Shown here: piece after piece, positions 49,486-58,986 of the stretch
Layout: each line of letters opens with the position of its first letter
Numbering within the stretch: the first letter of the stretch is position 1
IMG/VR virus record: IMGVR_UViG_3300042542_003555
Coordinates: 96,984-160,983 of that record
Reading direction: 5' to 3' (one strand)
DNA length: 64,000 bases
Source of the DNA: a virus
Program-made: the position numbers and the translations under genes
Notes under the pieces: model-generated
Databases searched by the model: none
The model's input: the letters and a program-made list of their open reading frames with translations, nothing else
Told to the model about the DNA's origin: nothing

Positions 49486-50887
49486 AGACTTTGAAGCCAC
49501 CAAACTTCTTTTTCATGGAAGATAACCGTTCTCTTTCACCAAAAGAATTTAGAGGCTTATCGTCATCTTTTCCAGCATCTATAATATCGTCTTGTGCTGA
49601 CTGTTCCACATCATACAGCTTCATCTTTGATCTGTCAATACCTATGGCAAATCTTTTATGTGTTGTTGGGTCAGAATATCTATTTTTCAACTGTTTCACC
49701 ATGATCTGGTTCAAGGCTTCAAGTTCTTCTGATGTTATCAAAGCGAACATCAAGTCTGCGGTAGCTGGCAAACCAAAAGACTCACTTGTGTCCTCAAGTC
49801 CTGGGTCTGAATTTGTGTAACCTGATCGTGTTGTTTGTGTTGCAGAAACAATTGGTACTCCGAACTCAACGGCCAGACCTCGCAGTTCTTCGGCAATTGA
49901 TTTGATGTAGGTATAAGAGTTAACGCTTGCTCCTGGTTTGATTCTTGCAGAGGCGCAAATATTAAGATAATCAACAAAAATAATGTCAGGCATGAAGCTA
50001 CGTTTGAGATGTAATTCATTTAAAAGTGTCCTAAAATGTACTGTTGAAGCACTTGCAGTTGGATATTCTTTGATGATAAGTTTACCCGTAGTATTTTCAC
50101 GAACTCTGGACACTTTCTTATCATACATTTCCTTTGAGAGTTTGATCAAGTCATCAACTGTAACATTCAGTAGATTAGCATCTATTCGCTCTGCAATCTT
50201 TTCTTCTGCCATTTCAAGTGTGATGTAAAGAACATTCTTACCTTGCACCATACAACCAGCGGCAACATGGCACATGAACAGAGACTTACCTACACCAGTA
50301 CCCGCCAAGGCAATGTTAAGGGTCTTAATAGGGAGACCACCTTTGGTAATCTTATTGAAGAACTCAAGGTCAAAAGGAATTCGTTTTTCTTTTCTATGAT
50401 AGAATTCATAACGCTCATCTGCATTATCTAAGTAATCGTGACCAATATTAGTATCAAACCCTACACCCAATGCGTCTGCAAGTATCTTGGGAATAGCTCC
50501 TTTTTCCTGTGCTTTATCTTTTCCATCAAGAATAGAAATAGATGCCAAGACGGCATTATAAATCGCTTTTTCTTGACAAAATATTTCGGATTGTTTAAGG
50601 AGCCAGTCGATTTTGGAACTTTCCTTATTTTGCTCAATTTCATGTATATAATCTTCGCATTTCGCCACCTGGTCATCCGTAAGATTTTTCTTTTCTTTGA
50701 CGGCAAGTGTAATAGCCTCAATCGTTGGTGTAGTGTTGTAAGATGATACGAATGATGAAATTTCATCAAAAATTAATCTTTCTGTTCTGTCTGAAAAATA
50801 TTCTGGTTTTATGAAAGGAATTACCTTACGGAGATATTCCTCGTTGCAAATCAGATTCCTCAGTATCACTTGTTCCAGTTTCATCAA
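49484..50887 (-). CDS. Replicative DNA helicase (DnaB/gp41 type)
   Basis: 467 residues. N-terminal helical domain, then a RecA-like motor: LAGTGVGKSLFMCHV (Walker A), LYITLEMAEEKIA (H1a), PDIIFVDYLNI (Walker B) and VPIVSATQTTRSG (H3). It unwinds DNA 5' to 3' ahead of the polymerase, with the gp61-like primase at 25954. Confidence 0.94.
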   Translation of the reverse strand: MMKLEQVILRNLICNEEYLRKVIPFIKPEYFSDRTERLIFDEISSFVSSYNTTPTIEAITLAVKEKKNLTDDQVAKCEDYIHEIEQNKESSKIDWLLKQSEIFCQEKAIYNAVLASISILDGKDKAQEKGAIPKILADALGVGFDTNIGHDYLDNADERYEFYHRKEKRIPFDLEFFNKITKGGLPIKTLNIALAGTGVGKSLFMCHVAAGCMVQGKNVLYITLEMAEEKIAERIDANLLNVTVDDLIKLSKEMYDKKVSRVRENTTGKLIIKEYPTASASTVHFRTLLNELHLKRSFMPDIIFVDYLNICASARIKPGASVNSYTYIKSIAEELRGLAVEFGVPIVSATQTTRSGYTNSDPGLEDTSESFGLPATADLMFALITSEELEALNQIMVKQLKNRYSDPTTHKRFAIGIDRSKMKLYDVEQSAQDDIIDAGKDDDKPLNSFGERERLSSMKKKFGGFKV

Positions 50888-51164
50888 TAATATCCTGTTC
50901 TAGGTTGCCTGACATTACTTCTACCAATAAATCCCCAAGATAGTTTTTGAAGTTTTCGTCTTTCTCCAACTTCTTAGGTTTATCAGCAGAAGATTCTAGC
51001 ACATCATATGCGAAAAGTAAATACACATTCCCTGCTCTTTCTTCAAACTTTACCTTGCCATATTTAAATACTGTGTCTTTATATTTACCTTCTAGTAAAC
51101 GAATATGCACTGATTCTGGATCATCTTTAGGATAGATGAAACAATAGTCAATTCCTTCAGTCAT
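50826..51164 (-). CDS. Conserved protein between uvsX and helicase
   Basis: 112 residues; an OB-like beta start (YCFIYPKDDPESVHIRLLEG) and acidic helical end. It overlaps uvsX and helicase genes, a position kept in T4-like aquatic phages. Unknown function. Confidence 0.75.
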   Translation of the reverse strand: MTEGIDYCFIYPKDDPESVHIRLLEGKYKDTVFKYGKVKFEERAGNVYLLFAYDVLESSADKPKKLEKDENFKNYLGDLLVEVMSGNLEQDIIDETGTSDTEESDLQRGISP

Positions 51165-52236
51165 TTTCCACTCCGTTTGTAGTTTCTACAGCAAAAACAT
51201 CTTCCACTTCTTCATCCGAAATGATTTCTCCATTTGCAATACAATATCTGCTTTCGATGAATTCACGGAAGGACTTTTGTTTTAAGATAGAAAGCCAGAA
51301 ATCTTTAGTATCTGTATCTTTCAGTCTATACTTCTTATCTTCATATACCCCATCTTCATCACGGCGAGAATACCAGCCATTACTTGGTTTTACCACATGA
51401 CCGCTTTCGAGTGCGATATCCAGTAGACCAGACCACTTGCTAATACCACCATCAAAGGATACAGAAATAGGAATTTTAGATTTTTCTTTAACATACCTGC
51501 TCTTTTCTACGTTTATAATAAAGTTATAACCAACAATTTCTTGTCCTTCTTTTTCTTGTTGACGACCAATTATAAAAATATTGTCGGCTGAATAGTAAGA
51601 ACCGGTACCACCACCAACAATATCTTTTGGGAACATACCAATTTCTTTGTATGTATGGTTGACAACAATCATAGGAATATCTTTCATTGTCAAATGTGGT
51701 GTTACCATGCGAAATAGAGACTTAACTTGTTTAGCTCGACTCATATCAGCAACAGATTTTTGTTCTAGTGCATCTTCAACTTCTTTCTTTGATGCGAGAT
51801 TACCAATTGAATCTACAACAATAATTACCTTGTCATCACGCTCTAGGCTTGAGAGTTGTTGCATGATATCAAATTTCAACTGCTCAATATCCGTAATAGG
51901 AGTATGGAGCACCCTGTCTGTGTTGATACCAAAACTATCAAAATAAGATTGCGGAGTACCGAACTCCGAATCATAGAATAGAAGTGCTGCATCTTCATAT
52001 TTGTCCAAATAAGATTTAGCCATCAGTAAACTAAAGGCAGTTTTGAAGTGCTTTGATGGTCCTGCCCACATTGTAAGACCTGGGGTAAGACCACCATCTA
52101 GTTTACCACTTAGTGCAATATTTATGGCTGGCACAGAAGTGGGAATCATATCTTTCTGTGTGAAGAACTTTGATTTTGATAGAATAGCAGATTCTTTGAT
52201 ACTGCTGTTCTTTTTGATTTTGTCAAGAACGCTCAT
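51157..52236 (-). CDS. uvsX: UvsX recombinase (RecA-like)
   Basis: 359 residues. PAINIALSGKLDGGLTPG then MWAGPSKHFKTAFSLL (Walker A) and DKVIIVVDSIGNL (Walker B). UvsX promotes strand invasion for recombination-dependent replication. The start overlaps the membrane coiled-coil gene by ATGA. Confidence 0.93.
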   Translation of the reverse strand: MSVLDKIKKNSSIKESAILSKSKFFTQKDMIPTSVPAINIALSGKLDGGLTPGLTMWAGPSKHFKTAFSLLMAKSYLDKYEDAALLFYDSEFGTPQSYFDSFGINTDRVLHTPITDIEQLKFDIMQQLSSLERDDKVIIVVDSIGNLASKKEVEDALEQKSVADMSRAKQVKSLFRMVTPHLTMKDIPMIVVNHTYKEIGMFPKDIVGGGTGSYYSADNIFIIGRQQEKEGQEIVGYNFIINVEKSRYVKEKSKIPISVSFDGGISKWSGLLDIALESGHVVKPSNGWYSRRDEDGVYEDKKYRLKDTDTKDFWLSILKQKSFREFIESRYCIANGEIISDEEVEDVFAVETTNGVEND

Positions 52237-53288
52237 TTATTATCCTTTTCTTTAAATGCCAATGGTGATTCTTCATAATCATATTTAGGTTCTAATTTTT
52301 TCAAAGGTGGTATAGATTCACCAGATGCTTCATCTATGACTATGACATTTTCTTTAGATACGTGTAAAACCTCATCAGACCTTTTCTCAGGTCTAGGTTC
52401 TTCTTTCCTGGGTACTTCTTCATTAGGCGAATCCTGATCTTCCTCAAGTTTTCTTTTCGCTTCCTCCATTTTTTCAAGTACCCTCTGGTATACAGGGTCC
52501 TTTTCTCTTTCATCATACTTCTTTTTCTTGGGTTTCTCATCATTTTTTTCCATTGAGATGTTACTTGCTATCAATAATAGTACAGCAAGAGGATCAAACA
52601 CAATCATAATTAAAATGATTACCAATCTAACTGCTTTATCTATAATATCTGCATCACCAGAACCATATACAAGTTCAGCAACATATTTTATTGGTCCAAA
52701 GTCTGATTCTGCTTTTCGTAATTCATTCGCCAACGGCGCTTTCTCATCTGTAAGCTTAGAAATTTCTTTCTGCGTTTTTGTAATTTCATCAGATAACTGT
52801 GTACGTTCTTTCTGTTGGGACTTTCTAATTTGAATAGACCTTTCGGCAGACCTTTCCGAATCTGAACGTGCCATAACTTGATCCACCGCCTCGTCAAGCT
52901 GTTTAAGTGTCTTGCGGTCGGCATCAATATTCTCCTTCAGTGTTTTAATCTTTTCATCAATTATAGCCACCTTATCAGAAATAGGACTAATGTCTGATGC
53001 GTGTTCTAGGTGTGCTTTTGATAGATAACCGAATATACCCATAGAGGTAATTAGCATCAAAATAGCAACAGCACTCGTCAGATAGTATTTTAATATTCCA
53101 GGTGAAGTTTTCCAGTTACGATATAGCCATGATGCTGTTACCAGTTTTGCAGATTCTAAAACTGAACCCATGAAAACAACAGGCCAAAATGCACCAGGAA
53201 ATATTGCAGCAAGGCCAATTACTGAATAATATGCTGCTACTGCTGACAATAATATGGCATTTATAAATGTAAAGAGTGCGGTGCTCAT
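52233..53288 (-). CDS. Membrane protein with a central coiled coil
   Basis: 351 residues. Three membrane segments near the N terminus (about 5-25, 31-52, 72-90), a long coiled coil (about 105-200), a fourth segment (about 222-243) and a charged, disordered tail. Four-base overlaps link it to both polymerase and uvsX. Its place between them suggests a membrane site for replication or a tape-like virion role, neither shown. Confidence 0.76.
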   Translation of the reverse strand: MSTALFTFINAILLSAVAAYYSVIGLAAIFPGAFWPVVFMGSVLESAKLVTASWLYRNWKTSPGILKYYLTSAVAILMLITSMGIFGYLSKAHLEHASDISPISDKVAIIDEKIKTLKENIDADRKTLKQLDEAVDQVMARSDSERSAERSIQIRKSQQKERTQLSDEITKTQKEISKLTDEKAPLANELRKAESDFGPIKYVAELVYGSGDADIIDKAVRLVIILIMIVFDPLAVLLLIASNISMEKNDEKPKKKKYDEREKDPVYQRVLEKMEEAKRKLEEDQDSPNEEVPRKEEPRPEKRSDEVLHVSKENVIVIDEASGESIPPLKKLEPKYDYEESPLAFKEKDNK

Positions 53289-55816
53289 CCGAAAAAGTCC
53301 TCAAGTGTACTTTGCTTGTCTATGTGCCAATTCATACAATCCAAAACTACTTTAATAGGCTCAAGAAAAGCTTTCTCAAATTGCATATCATAATCTATAT
53401 AACGACCCAAGTCAAATTCTTCGGGCAACTTTACCGGAAATGAAATCACCATATCCTTGAATGGGTTTGGAACCTTCAAGTATGAGAACTTGATTTTTTC
53501 GCCCTCGTTGATGAGAGGATATTTCTTTGTTAGACCTTTTTGTTTAAGTGTGTGATTATATATGATTGCACCCTTAACATGAATTGGTGTTCCTTTGGAA
53601 TATAAAGTTGTTGGGTGTGAATATTTTTGAATACCACGAATGCCTCTAGGAAAAGAAACATCTTCTGCTGGTAACTTTTTAAATTCTTCTTTGAATTCGG
53701 TAATAAATCTCTGAACTTGTTCTTCAGTACCACTCATCATTAACTTGATTATTTCTTCCATCTTACCACGAATAAATTCGGGAGTAGAAGATTTTACCAT
53801 TTCAAGACCCATTACTTTTAGATGTGGTTCCGAATATTGAACACCTTCATTATTATACACATTCATGATATAACGTTTTTTGGCTGTCCAAATTGCTTTG
53901 TCTGCCAATGCTTCACGTTTCATTTGCATCTTTTGTTCGTAAGCATGAACATAATCAGCAAGCTCTTGATAGCTTTTGTCAATAAACGGTTGAATCTTAT
54001 CTTCACAGATTTTATCCATGAAGGCGATAACTTTTTGAGGTTCTTGTGGTGATTGATACACCTTTTTAACAAGTGAGCCAAGATTAAGATAAATCGAATC
54101 TGTGTCTGAGGCGATAACATAGTCTGTGTCAGTTTTTAATAGAGTATTCATGTACTCGTTGAGTTTCTTTTCGATCCAACGAATTGATAATTGACCAGAC
54201 ATAGTAACTGCAAGAGCGATTCTCAAATCAAAGAAACGAAAGAATTCATTACCCATTGCACCATAGGCAGAATTCAAACAAACTTTTTTTGCAAGTTGTA
54301 GATTGTTATATCTGGCAATACGTTTTTCAATTGCGAATCTCTTTGATGCATCCTTCTCATCTTCAAGTTCTTGTTTTGCTATAAGTGCTTTCTTCTTGTA
54401 TACCTTACGATCTTCATACATAGAAGCCATCATCTTAGGAAGAAAACCTTGTGTGTCTGTACGAAAGAATTGTGCATTAGGTGTCAAAGCAACACTAGAA
54501 AGATTGTCTGTGTTGATTTTCTTATCAAGTAATTTGTCAACAGAAACACCTTGTGAAAGAACTTCACGCATTTCATCCGTATAATTTTCAGGCAACACAA
54601 GCATCTCTGGTGATAGGTTATATTGCATGATCAAGTGTGGGTATAGACTGTTTAAGTCAAATGATGCGACCCAATCATGTTTACCTATCTGTGGTACTTT
54701 AACGTAGGCACCTTCAAATGCTTCTGATTTATTTCTTCGTTCTGTCGGTGGAACTATGATATTATCTTTATGTAAGAAGTTGAAGATGAGGGTATCCCAC
54801 ATACGAACTTGTGCAAATACATCGTCATAGTTTGTTTTACTGTCGTAAGCCAAAGTCAACGCAAGTTCAATCAACTTTAGCTTATCTTCAAGTTGTTCAA
54901 TCAGTTCAACGTCAACGATGTTATACTCAATAAACTTTTGAAAGTTAAGTTTGTAGAGTTGATGTAGACTTTCATATTCGGAATAATTTACTTTTCCTCT
55001 TTCAAGTTCCACATGAGCAATATGATCTAGTCTGTATGATTCTTGTGATGCACCACCAGGAGCATACTTACGATAGAGTTCAATATAATCAAGCATGGGT
55101 AAACCAACAAACTCATAAACTGTATGAGACTTCGCCATCAATATTGCTGTTCGTTCTGAAATGTATCCCCAAGGTGATAGCGACTTTGCCTCACTCTCAC
55201 TTAGAATATGTTTAAATCTATTCACAAGATATGGGAAGTCAAAGAACTTGATATTCCAACCAGTGACAATATCAGGATAATTTTTTGTCCAGAATTCTAG
55301 AAACTTTTTGCAAAGAGAATATTCGTCTCGGCACTTCGTATAGATTTCATCCCCTCGCACTTCATAATCACCGCAACCCCAAACATAAGTTTTACCACCA
55401 AGATATTTTACGGCAATAGCAGTGATTGGTTCTGTTGCTTGATATGGATCGGGAAACCCATTCTCTGAACCAACTTCAATATCAATGATTGCTGTTTGAA
55501 TGTGTGATTGATCCCAATCAATGTCATCAGGATATTCTTCGGCAATGTAGCAATATTCAAACTTAGTATTGCCATACACTTTTTTATTGGACACATCTTC
55601 ATTTCTTTTGATGTAGTCTCTGGCTTCCCTGATAGACGAGAATTTGAATTCATGAAGATACTCACCATCCAAAGATTTGAATGGTGTTTCTTTGCGAACT
55701 ACTTCATAGAGTGATGGTTGATATTCAAACTTTTCTTTAACTCGTTTGCCGTTAACAACACCACGAAAAAGAATGTTGTTACCCAAGCATTGAACGTTTG
55801 TGTAGAAATTTGCCAT
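53285..55816 (-). CDS. DNA polymerase, family B (T4 gp43 type)
   Basis: 843 residues. Exonuclease: AIIDIEVGSENGFPDP (Exo I), NIKFFDFPYLVNR (Exo II), YNIVDVELIEQL (Exo III). Polymerase: FDLNSLYPHLIMQY (motif A), KKVCLNSAYGAMGN (motif B), ASDTDSIYL (motif C). It is close to gp43 length (about 900). The sequence runs without break, so no intron or inserted element. Confidence 0.96.
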   Translation of the reverse strand: MANFYTNVQCLGNNILFRGVVNGKRVKEKFEYQPSLYEVVRKETPFKSLDGEYLHEFKFSSIREARDYIKRNEDVSNKKVYGNTKFEYCYIAEEYPDDIDWDQSHIQTAIIDIEVGSENGFPDPYQATEPITAIAVKYLGGKTYVWGCGDYEVRGDEIYTKCRDEYSLCKKFLEFWTKNYPDIVTGWNIKFFDFPYLVNRFKHILSESEAKSLSPWGYISERTAILMAKSHTVYEFVGLPMLDYIELYRKYAPGGASQESYRLDHIAHVELERGKVNYSEYESLHQLYKLNFQKFIEYNIVDVELIEQLEDKLKLIELALTLAYDSKTNYDDVFAQVRMWDTLIFNFLHKDNIIVPPTERRNKSEAFEGAYVKVPQIGKHDWVASFDLNSLYPHLIMQYNLSPEMLVLPENYTDEMREVLSQGVSVDKLLDKKINTDNLSSVALTPNAQFFRTDTQGFLPKMMASMYEDRKVYKKKALIAKQELEDEKDASKRFAIEKRIARYNNLQLAKKVCLNSAYGAMGNEFFRFFDLRIALAVTMSGQLSIRWIEKKLNEYMNTLLKTDTDYVIASDTDSIYLNLGSLVKKVYQSPQEPQKVIAFMDKICEDKIQPFIDKSYQELADYVHAYEQKMQMKREALADKAIWTAKKRYIMNVYNNEGVQYSEPHLKVMGLEMVKSSTPEFIRGKMEEIIKLMMSGTEEQVQRFITEFKEEFKKLPAEDVSFPRGIRGIQKYSHPTTLYSKGTPIHVKGAIIYNHTLKQKGLTKKYPLINEGEKIKFSYLKVPNPFKDMVISFPVKLPEEFDLGRYIDYDMQFEKAFLEPIKVVLDCMNWHIDKQSTLEDFFG

Positions 55817-56127
55817 TAACTAGTGATGAGTTGTTTGGTTGGAGGAAGTACAATACCCGACCCAAAAATCTGATTATAATTGTTTAGATATTCTTGTGCT
55901 GGTGAATATTCATATACTACATGTTTTCCCGCAATGATATATTCACTATCTTTTTCTTGGTCTGCATGTATAGGCCAGGGTGCAAATCCTACGTTCGGTT
56001 GTCCATTAGGTCCAGCCATAACAGCGATTCTAACTGGATTGACAACTCTATAGCCAAGTTCACCAGACTCAACTTCTGCCATAATATCTTCTCCAGTAAC
56101 TAGTTTGAGAACTAAAACGTTTTCCAT
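55816..56127 (-). CDS. Sm-like fold T4-type protein
   Basis: 103 residues: LVLKLVTGEDIMAEVESGEL, then VNPVRIAVMAG and APWPIHAD. The small beta-barrel pattern resembles LSm/Hfq-like proteins of T4-like aquatic phages. GGAG precedes the ATG. RNA binding is possible by fold only. Confidence 0.68.
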   Translation of the reverse strand: MENVLVLKLVTGEDIMAEVESGELGYRVVNPVRIAVMAGPNGQPNVGFAPWPIHADQEKDSEYIIAGKHVVYEYSPAQEYLNNYNQIFGSGIVLPPTKQLITS

Positions 56128-56155
56128 AATATCTCCATAGGGTTAAATGTGTGTC

Positions 56156-56184
56156 ATAATATCATACTTTTTCATGAAAATCAA
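56156..56184 (-). promoter_or_regulatory. Sigma70-like promoter of the replication block
   Basis: TTGATT (56179-56184), 17 bases, TATTAT (56156-56161), 29 bases upstream of the Sm-like gene and the polymerase operon. Confidence 0.6.
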
Positions 56185-56196
56185 GAGGTTGTCTGG

Positions 56197-56204
56197 CATA
56201 AATA
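56197..56204 (+). promoter_or_regulatory. T4-like late promoter, plus strand
   Basis: CATAAATA, one base off TATAAATA, 31 bases before the ATG of 56235. It would drive the plus-strand cassette. Confidence 0.6.
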
Positions 56205-56234
56205 ATAAGCGTCCACTAAATTTAAGGAATTATA

Positions 56235-56468
56235 ATGTATTGGAACCCACAAGCAGTTCTCAATTTTCCATATACAGTAAATGACGTTATGGACAAACAC
56301 ACTACTTTTTTATGCGAGTTTGTTGACTTAAAAAGAAATGGTTATCATCATTTTACAAAAGCATACAACAATCTTACTTATGGGTTCTGGAGCCCTTGGT
56401 TAAAACAATCCGACACATATGTAAGCAACTTCGCCGAACATCTTAAATTGACTCTGAAGTTAAAGTAA
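56235..56468 (+). CDS. Small phage protein, unknown
   Basis: 77 residues starting MYWNPQAVLNFPYTVNDVMD, with aromatic YHHFTKAYNN and WSPWLKQ. AAGGA precedes the ATG. A helical phasin-like outline has been seen by me in phage homologues, but no function is known. Confidence 0.75.
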   Translation: MYWNPQAVLNFPYTVNDVMDKHTTFLCEFVDLKRNGYHHFTKAYNNLTYGFWSPWLKQSDTYVSNFAEHLKLTLKLK

Positions 56469-56512
56469 TACATTAGTTTTCTTCGTTATGTAACGTTTAA
56501 ATTACGGAGAAA

Positions 56513-57298
56513 ATGGATCCATTTACACTATTTGCTTTAGCTAATGGTGCAGTACAAGCGGTTAAAAAAGGCTGTGAACTATATAAGGAAATAGCAAGCG
56601 CCACCAATGATGTTAAAGGCGTCCTGAACGATCTTGAGGAACAATTTAATTCTCGTCATAAAGATAAGCCTCCTACTGTTGCTGAGAAAAATCAGTATAT
56701 AACAGAAAAAAACCGCATAATTGAATTAAGCAAACAACAGCCTAATGATGTCTATACGCAGATAGGGGAAGAACTTGGCGTATATTTTGAAAATTATGCA
56801 AAGTGTTCTGCCATCTTTGAGGAAGAAGCAAGACATGACCATGAAGTTTACACAGGAGAAACTAGTCTAGGTAAAAGAGCTTTACAACGGGTTCTTATGG
56901 AAAGCAGATTAAGTGCCATGGAAGCAGAACTTCGTGAGCTTATGGTTTACAACTGTCCTTCGGAATTAGGTGATTTATACACCCGTGTCTATGGTATGAT
57001 GGAGAGGATGAAAAAACAACAGGCTGTAGCATGGACTAAGAAAAGAGAACAAGACAGAAAAGCAGCTAATGTAAAAAGACGTAGGATAGAAAAAATAAGA
57101 TGTGAGGCTTGGAAATATGGGTTGAGTGTTTTTATTATAATCTATTTAACCTGGCTAATATGGGCAGTGGTACAAATAAGAATAGAAGTCTATCCTGAAC
57201 TTGGTCGTTGTTTGATACCAAAAGGTAGTGTAGTATATAATTGGTACAATAACTTAAAATGGATAGATTGTGAGTTTAAACCTAAAGAGGAAAATTAA
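56513..57298 (+). CDS. Coiled-coil protein with membrane segment
   Basis: 261 residues: amphipathic start, coiled coil (about 15-190, with KKREQDRKAANVKRRR), one membrane segment (about 203-225) and an extracytoplasmic tail with two Cys. GGAG precedes the ATG. Late plus-strand gene of unknown role, probably virion- or envelope-related. Confidence 0.76.
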   Translation: MDPFTLFALANGAVQAVKKGCELYKEIASATNDVKGVLNDLEEQFNSRHKDKPPTVAEKNQYITEKNRIIELSKQQPNDVYTQIGEELGVYFENYAKCSAIFEEEARHDHEVYTGETSLGKRALQRVLMESRLSAMEAELRELMVYNCPSELGDLYTRVYGMMERMKKQQAVAWTKKREQDRKAANVKRRRIEKIRCEAWKYGLSVFIIIYLTWLIWAVVQIRIEVYPELGRCLIPKGSVVYNWYNNLKWIDCEFKPKEEN

Positions 57299-57589
57299 AT
57301 GAAGAAGATTTTACTTATCGCTCTAATGCTCGTTTCTAGTTTTACATATTCAGAAGAAAGACAAAAGCCAGTTGCTTGTTATCAACTATCTGAGATGTTG
57401 AATAACCTGAAAACAAATCATGGAGAAAAACTTGATTTTGTTGTTACGAATCAAATGTACAGAAGTTTTATTACCAATATTGCTATGTACAGAAATGAAC
57501 AAACTGGTTCATGGACAATGATAGAGTATGGAGAAAATTTTCAAGGTGAAGGTTGTATTATAGGATCAGGAAAAGACACTACATCATAA
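57299..57589 (+). CDS. Exported protein
   Basis: 96 residues: MKKILLIALMLVSSFTYSEE is a signal peptide; the mature part has two Cys (ACYQL, EGCIIG) that may form a disulfide. Starts one base after the previous stop. Function unknown. Confidence 0.76.
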   Translation: MKKILLIALMLVSSFTYSEERQKPVACYQLSEMLNNLKTNHGEKLDFVVTNQMYRSFITNIAMYRNEQTGSWTMIEYGENFQGEGCIIGSGKDTTS

Positions 57590-57590
57590 T

Positions 57591-57664
57591 TGGTTGCGGG
57601 CCCAAGATTCGAACAAGGAACTGAGGATTATGAGTCCTCTGTGATACCGTTTCACCAACCCGCC
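57591..57664 (-). tRNA. tRNA-Met(CAT), copy 1
   Basis: Anticodon stem-loop GAGGA-CTCATAA-TCCTC, GTTCGAATC T-arm and encoded CCA. Position 1-72 is a G/A mismatch, but the initiator G-C triple is missing, so it is an elongator or an Ile(CAT) tRNA. Confidence 0.88.
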
Positions 57665-57674
57665 ATATATTTAG

Positions 57675-57757
57675 TGGTGCGAGTAGACGGATTTGAACCG
57701 TCACGCCGAAGCGGGAGATTTTAAGTCTCCTGTGTATACCAATTTCACCATACTCGC
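57675..57757 (-). tRNA. tRNA-Leu(TAA)
   Basis: Loop CTTAAAA, acceptor GCGAGTA/TACTCGC, a class II variable arm (CGCTTCGGCG), and encoded CCA. Confidence 0.92.
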
Positions 57758-57764
57758 ATTATTT

Positions 57765-57841
57765 TGGTGCCCCAGAGGAGAGTCGAACTCCTAAAATTTG
57801 GCTTCTAAGACCAACACGTATACCAGTTCCGTCACCGGGGC
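57765..57841 (-). tRNA. tRNA-Leu(TAG) with short variable arm
   Basis: Loop CTTAGAA, acceptor GCCCCGG start with encoded CCA. The variable region is only five bases, whereas Leu tRNAs normally have a long arm. Confidence 0.85.
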
Positions 57842-57853
57842 ATAAATACTTTT

Positions 57854-58033
57854 ATGAACTACGACTACTACGAACGAACTTTTGGCCGTCATGCCTCTTA
57901 TACTAGTGATACAAAAGGAAAAAATTTCATTCCTATGTATAACGAAATACCTAAAGAACACTATGAGTTTGTGCCAATGAGATGGCCAACTTATGGTGAA
58001 ACTTTTGGTGCACCCTCTAAGAATCGAACTTAG
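57854..58033 (+). CDS. Possible 59-residue plus-strand ORF between tRNAs
   Basis: Starts MNYDYYERTFGRHASYTSDT and continues IPKEHYEFVPMRWPTYGE, a natural-looking composition. CATAAATA lies six bases before the ATG with no ribosome site, so a transcript would be almost leaderless. Its last eight codons lie in the tRNA-Phe gene. Real gene not certain. Confidence 0.4.
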   Translation: MNYDYYERTFGRHASYTSDTKGKNFIPMYNEIPKEHYEFVPMRWPTYGETFGAPSKNRT

Positions 58034-58081
58034 TTCATCGGTTCTTCAAACCGCTGCTATGACCACATCAGCTAAAGGTGC
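58006..58081 (-). tRNA. tRNA-Phe(GAA)
   Basis: Loop TTGAAGA, acceptor GCACCTT start, T-arm GTTCGATTC, and encoded CCA. Confidence 0.9.
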
Positions 58082-58082
58082 T

Positions 58083-58157
58083 TGGTGCATCGTGATGGAT
58101 TCGAACCAACGACAACCTGCTTGTAAGGCAGGGACTCTACCACTGAGCTAACGATGC
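58083..58157 (-). tRNA. tRNA-Val(TAC)
   Basis: Stem CTGCC with loop TTACAAG region giving anticodon TAC, acceptor GCATCGT, T-arm GTTCGAATC, and encoded CCA. Confidence 0.92.
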
Positions 58158-58158
58158 T

Positions 58159-58404
58159 TTAATCAAATATTCCAATAATTTCATCGACATTTATTTGATA
58201 CAAATTATCCATTAATTTAGTTGCTTTATTCCAATTAATTAAAAGAATATTGTTAACTTCAACATCAGTAACTTCTGGTCCAATTGCAATAACTCTTGCT
58301 TTATCTGCCTCATCATTACTTTTAAGAATAATACCAGATGATGTGGTCAATTCTTTTTCAAGTTTTTCTACTATAACATTATTTCTAAGAGGTGTCAAGT
58401 TCAT
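58159..58404 (-). CDS. GroES-like co-chaperonin (gp31 analogue)
   Basis: 81 residues. PLRNNVIVEKLEKELTTSSG then IILKSNDEADKARVIAIGPE is the Cpn10 barrel with mobile loop. T4 gp31 replaces host GroES to let GroEL fold the large capsid protein. It is short and lacks the C-terminal extras of gp31. AAGGA precedes the ATG; it lies between tRNA-Val and the DUF458 gene. Confidence 0.85.
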   Translation of the reverse strand: MNLTPLRNNVIVEKLEKELTTSSGIILKSNDEADKARVIAIGPEVTDVEVNNILLINWNKATKLMDNLYQINVDEIIGIFD

Positions 58405-58422
58405 TTTAATATTCCTTTTAAT

Positions 58423-58893
58423 TTAAGCCGCCAATACTTCTTTCAATCTATCTGCTGCATAAGAAGCCGCAAATGCTCTTGGCTTTACCATAGGTATCAC
58501 ATTACATGTACCACGAATATAACCAACTGCTTGTTGAATGACACAAGATGATCCATGCATTTCATTAGGATTAATATCTAAGTGTACTTCAACATAACGA
58601 TTTTCTAATACATCAGCAAGACTTTGAAACAGTTCTGATACTTTATATACTTCATTCATCAAACGCATAGAAGGACGATCCTTACGTTGATCATAATCTC
58701 TTTCTCTTGTTACTTCACCAAAAATTTTACAACCATGGCGACCATCTATATGTACAACAATTGCTGTTGTGTAATCTGCATACCAAACACCATTCATATT
58801 AAATCTTTCGGAGTCTGCACCTAGATAGATTTTTGTTTCTGGTGACTGAGCAAGAATATACTCTTTTACTTCCTCTAGATTTAATTTTTTCAT
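58423..58893 (-). CDS. YkuK/DUF458-type RNase H-like protein
   Basis: 156 residues. IYLGADSERF (first Asp), EVHLDINPNEMHGSSCVIQQ (second Asp) and VKPRAFAASYAADRLK (last Asp) follow the DUF458 pattern, an RNase H-fold group. Nuclease activity has not been settled for the family as far as I know. T4-like aquatic phages often carry it. GAGG precedes the ATG. Confidence 0.82.
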   Translation of the reverse strand: MKKLNLEEVKEYILAQSPETKIYLGADSERFNMNGVWYADYTTAIVVHIDGRHGCKIFGEVTRERDYDQRKDRPSMRLMNEVYKVSELFQSLADVLENRYVEVHLDINPNEMHGSSCVIQQAVGYIRGTCNVIPMVKPRAFAASYAADRLKEVLAA

Positions 58894-58911
58894 TTTGTTC
58901 CTCTATGTTGT

Positions 58912-58985
58912 TGGCTCCGGTGGAGGGAATCGAACCCCCACTAACGGTTTTGGAGACCGCCGCACTGCCATTATACTACACCGGA
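58912..58985 (-). tRNA. tRNA-Trp(CCA)
   Basis: Loop CTCCAAA, acceptor TCCGGTG/CACCGGA, G73 and encoded CCA. Confidence 0.92.
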
Positions 58986-58986
58986 A

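Noticed and set aside
57591-57664. tRNA-Met copy 1 as an initiator because of its G1-A72 mismatch
   Set aside because: It lacks the three G-C pairs at the base of the anticodon stem that mark initiators.
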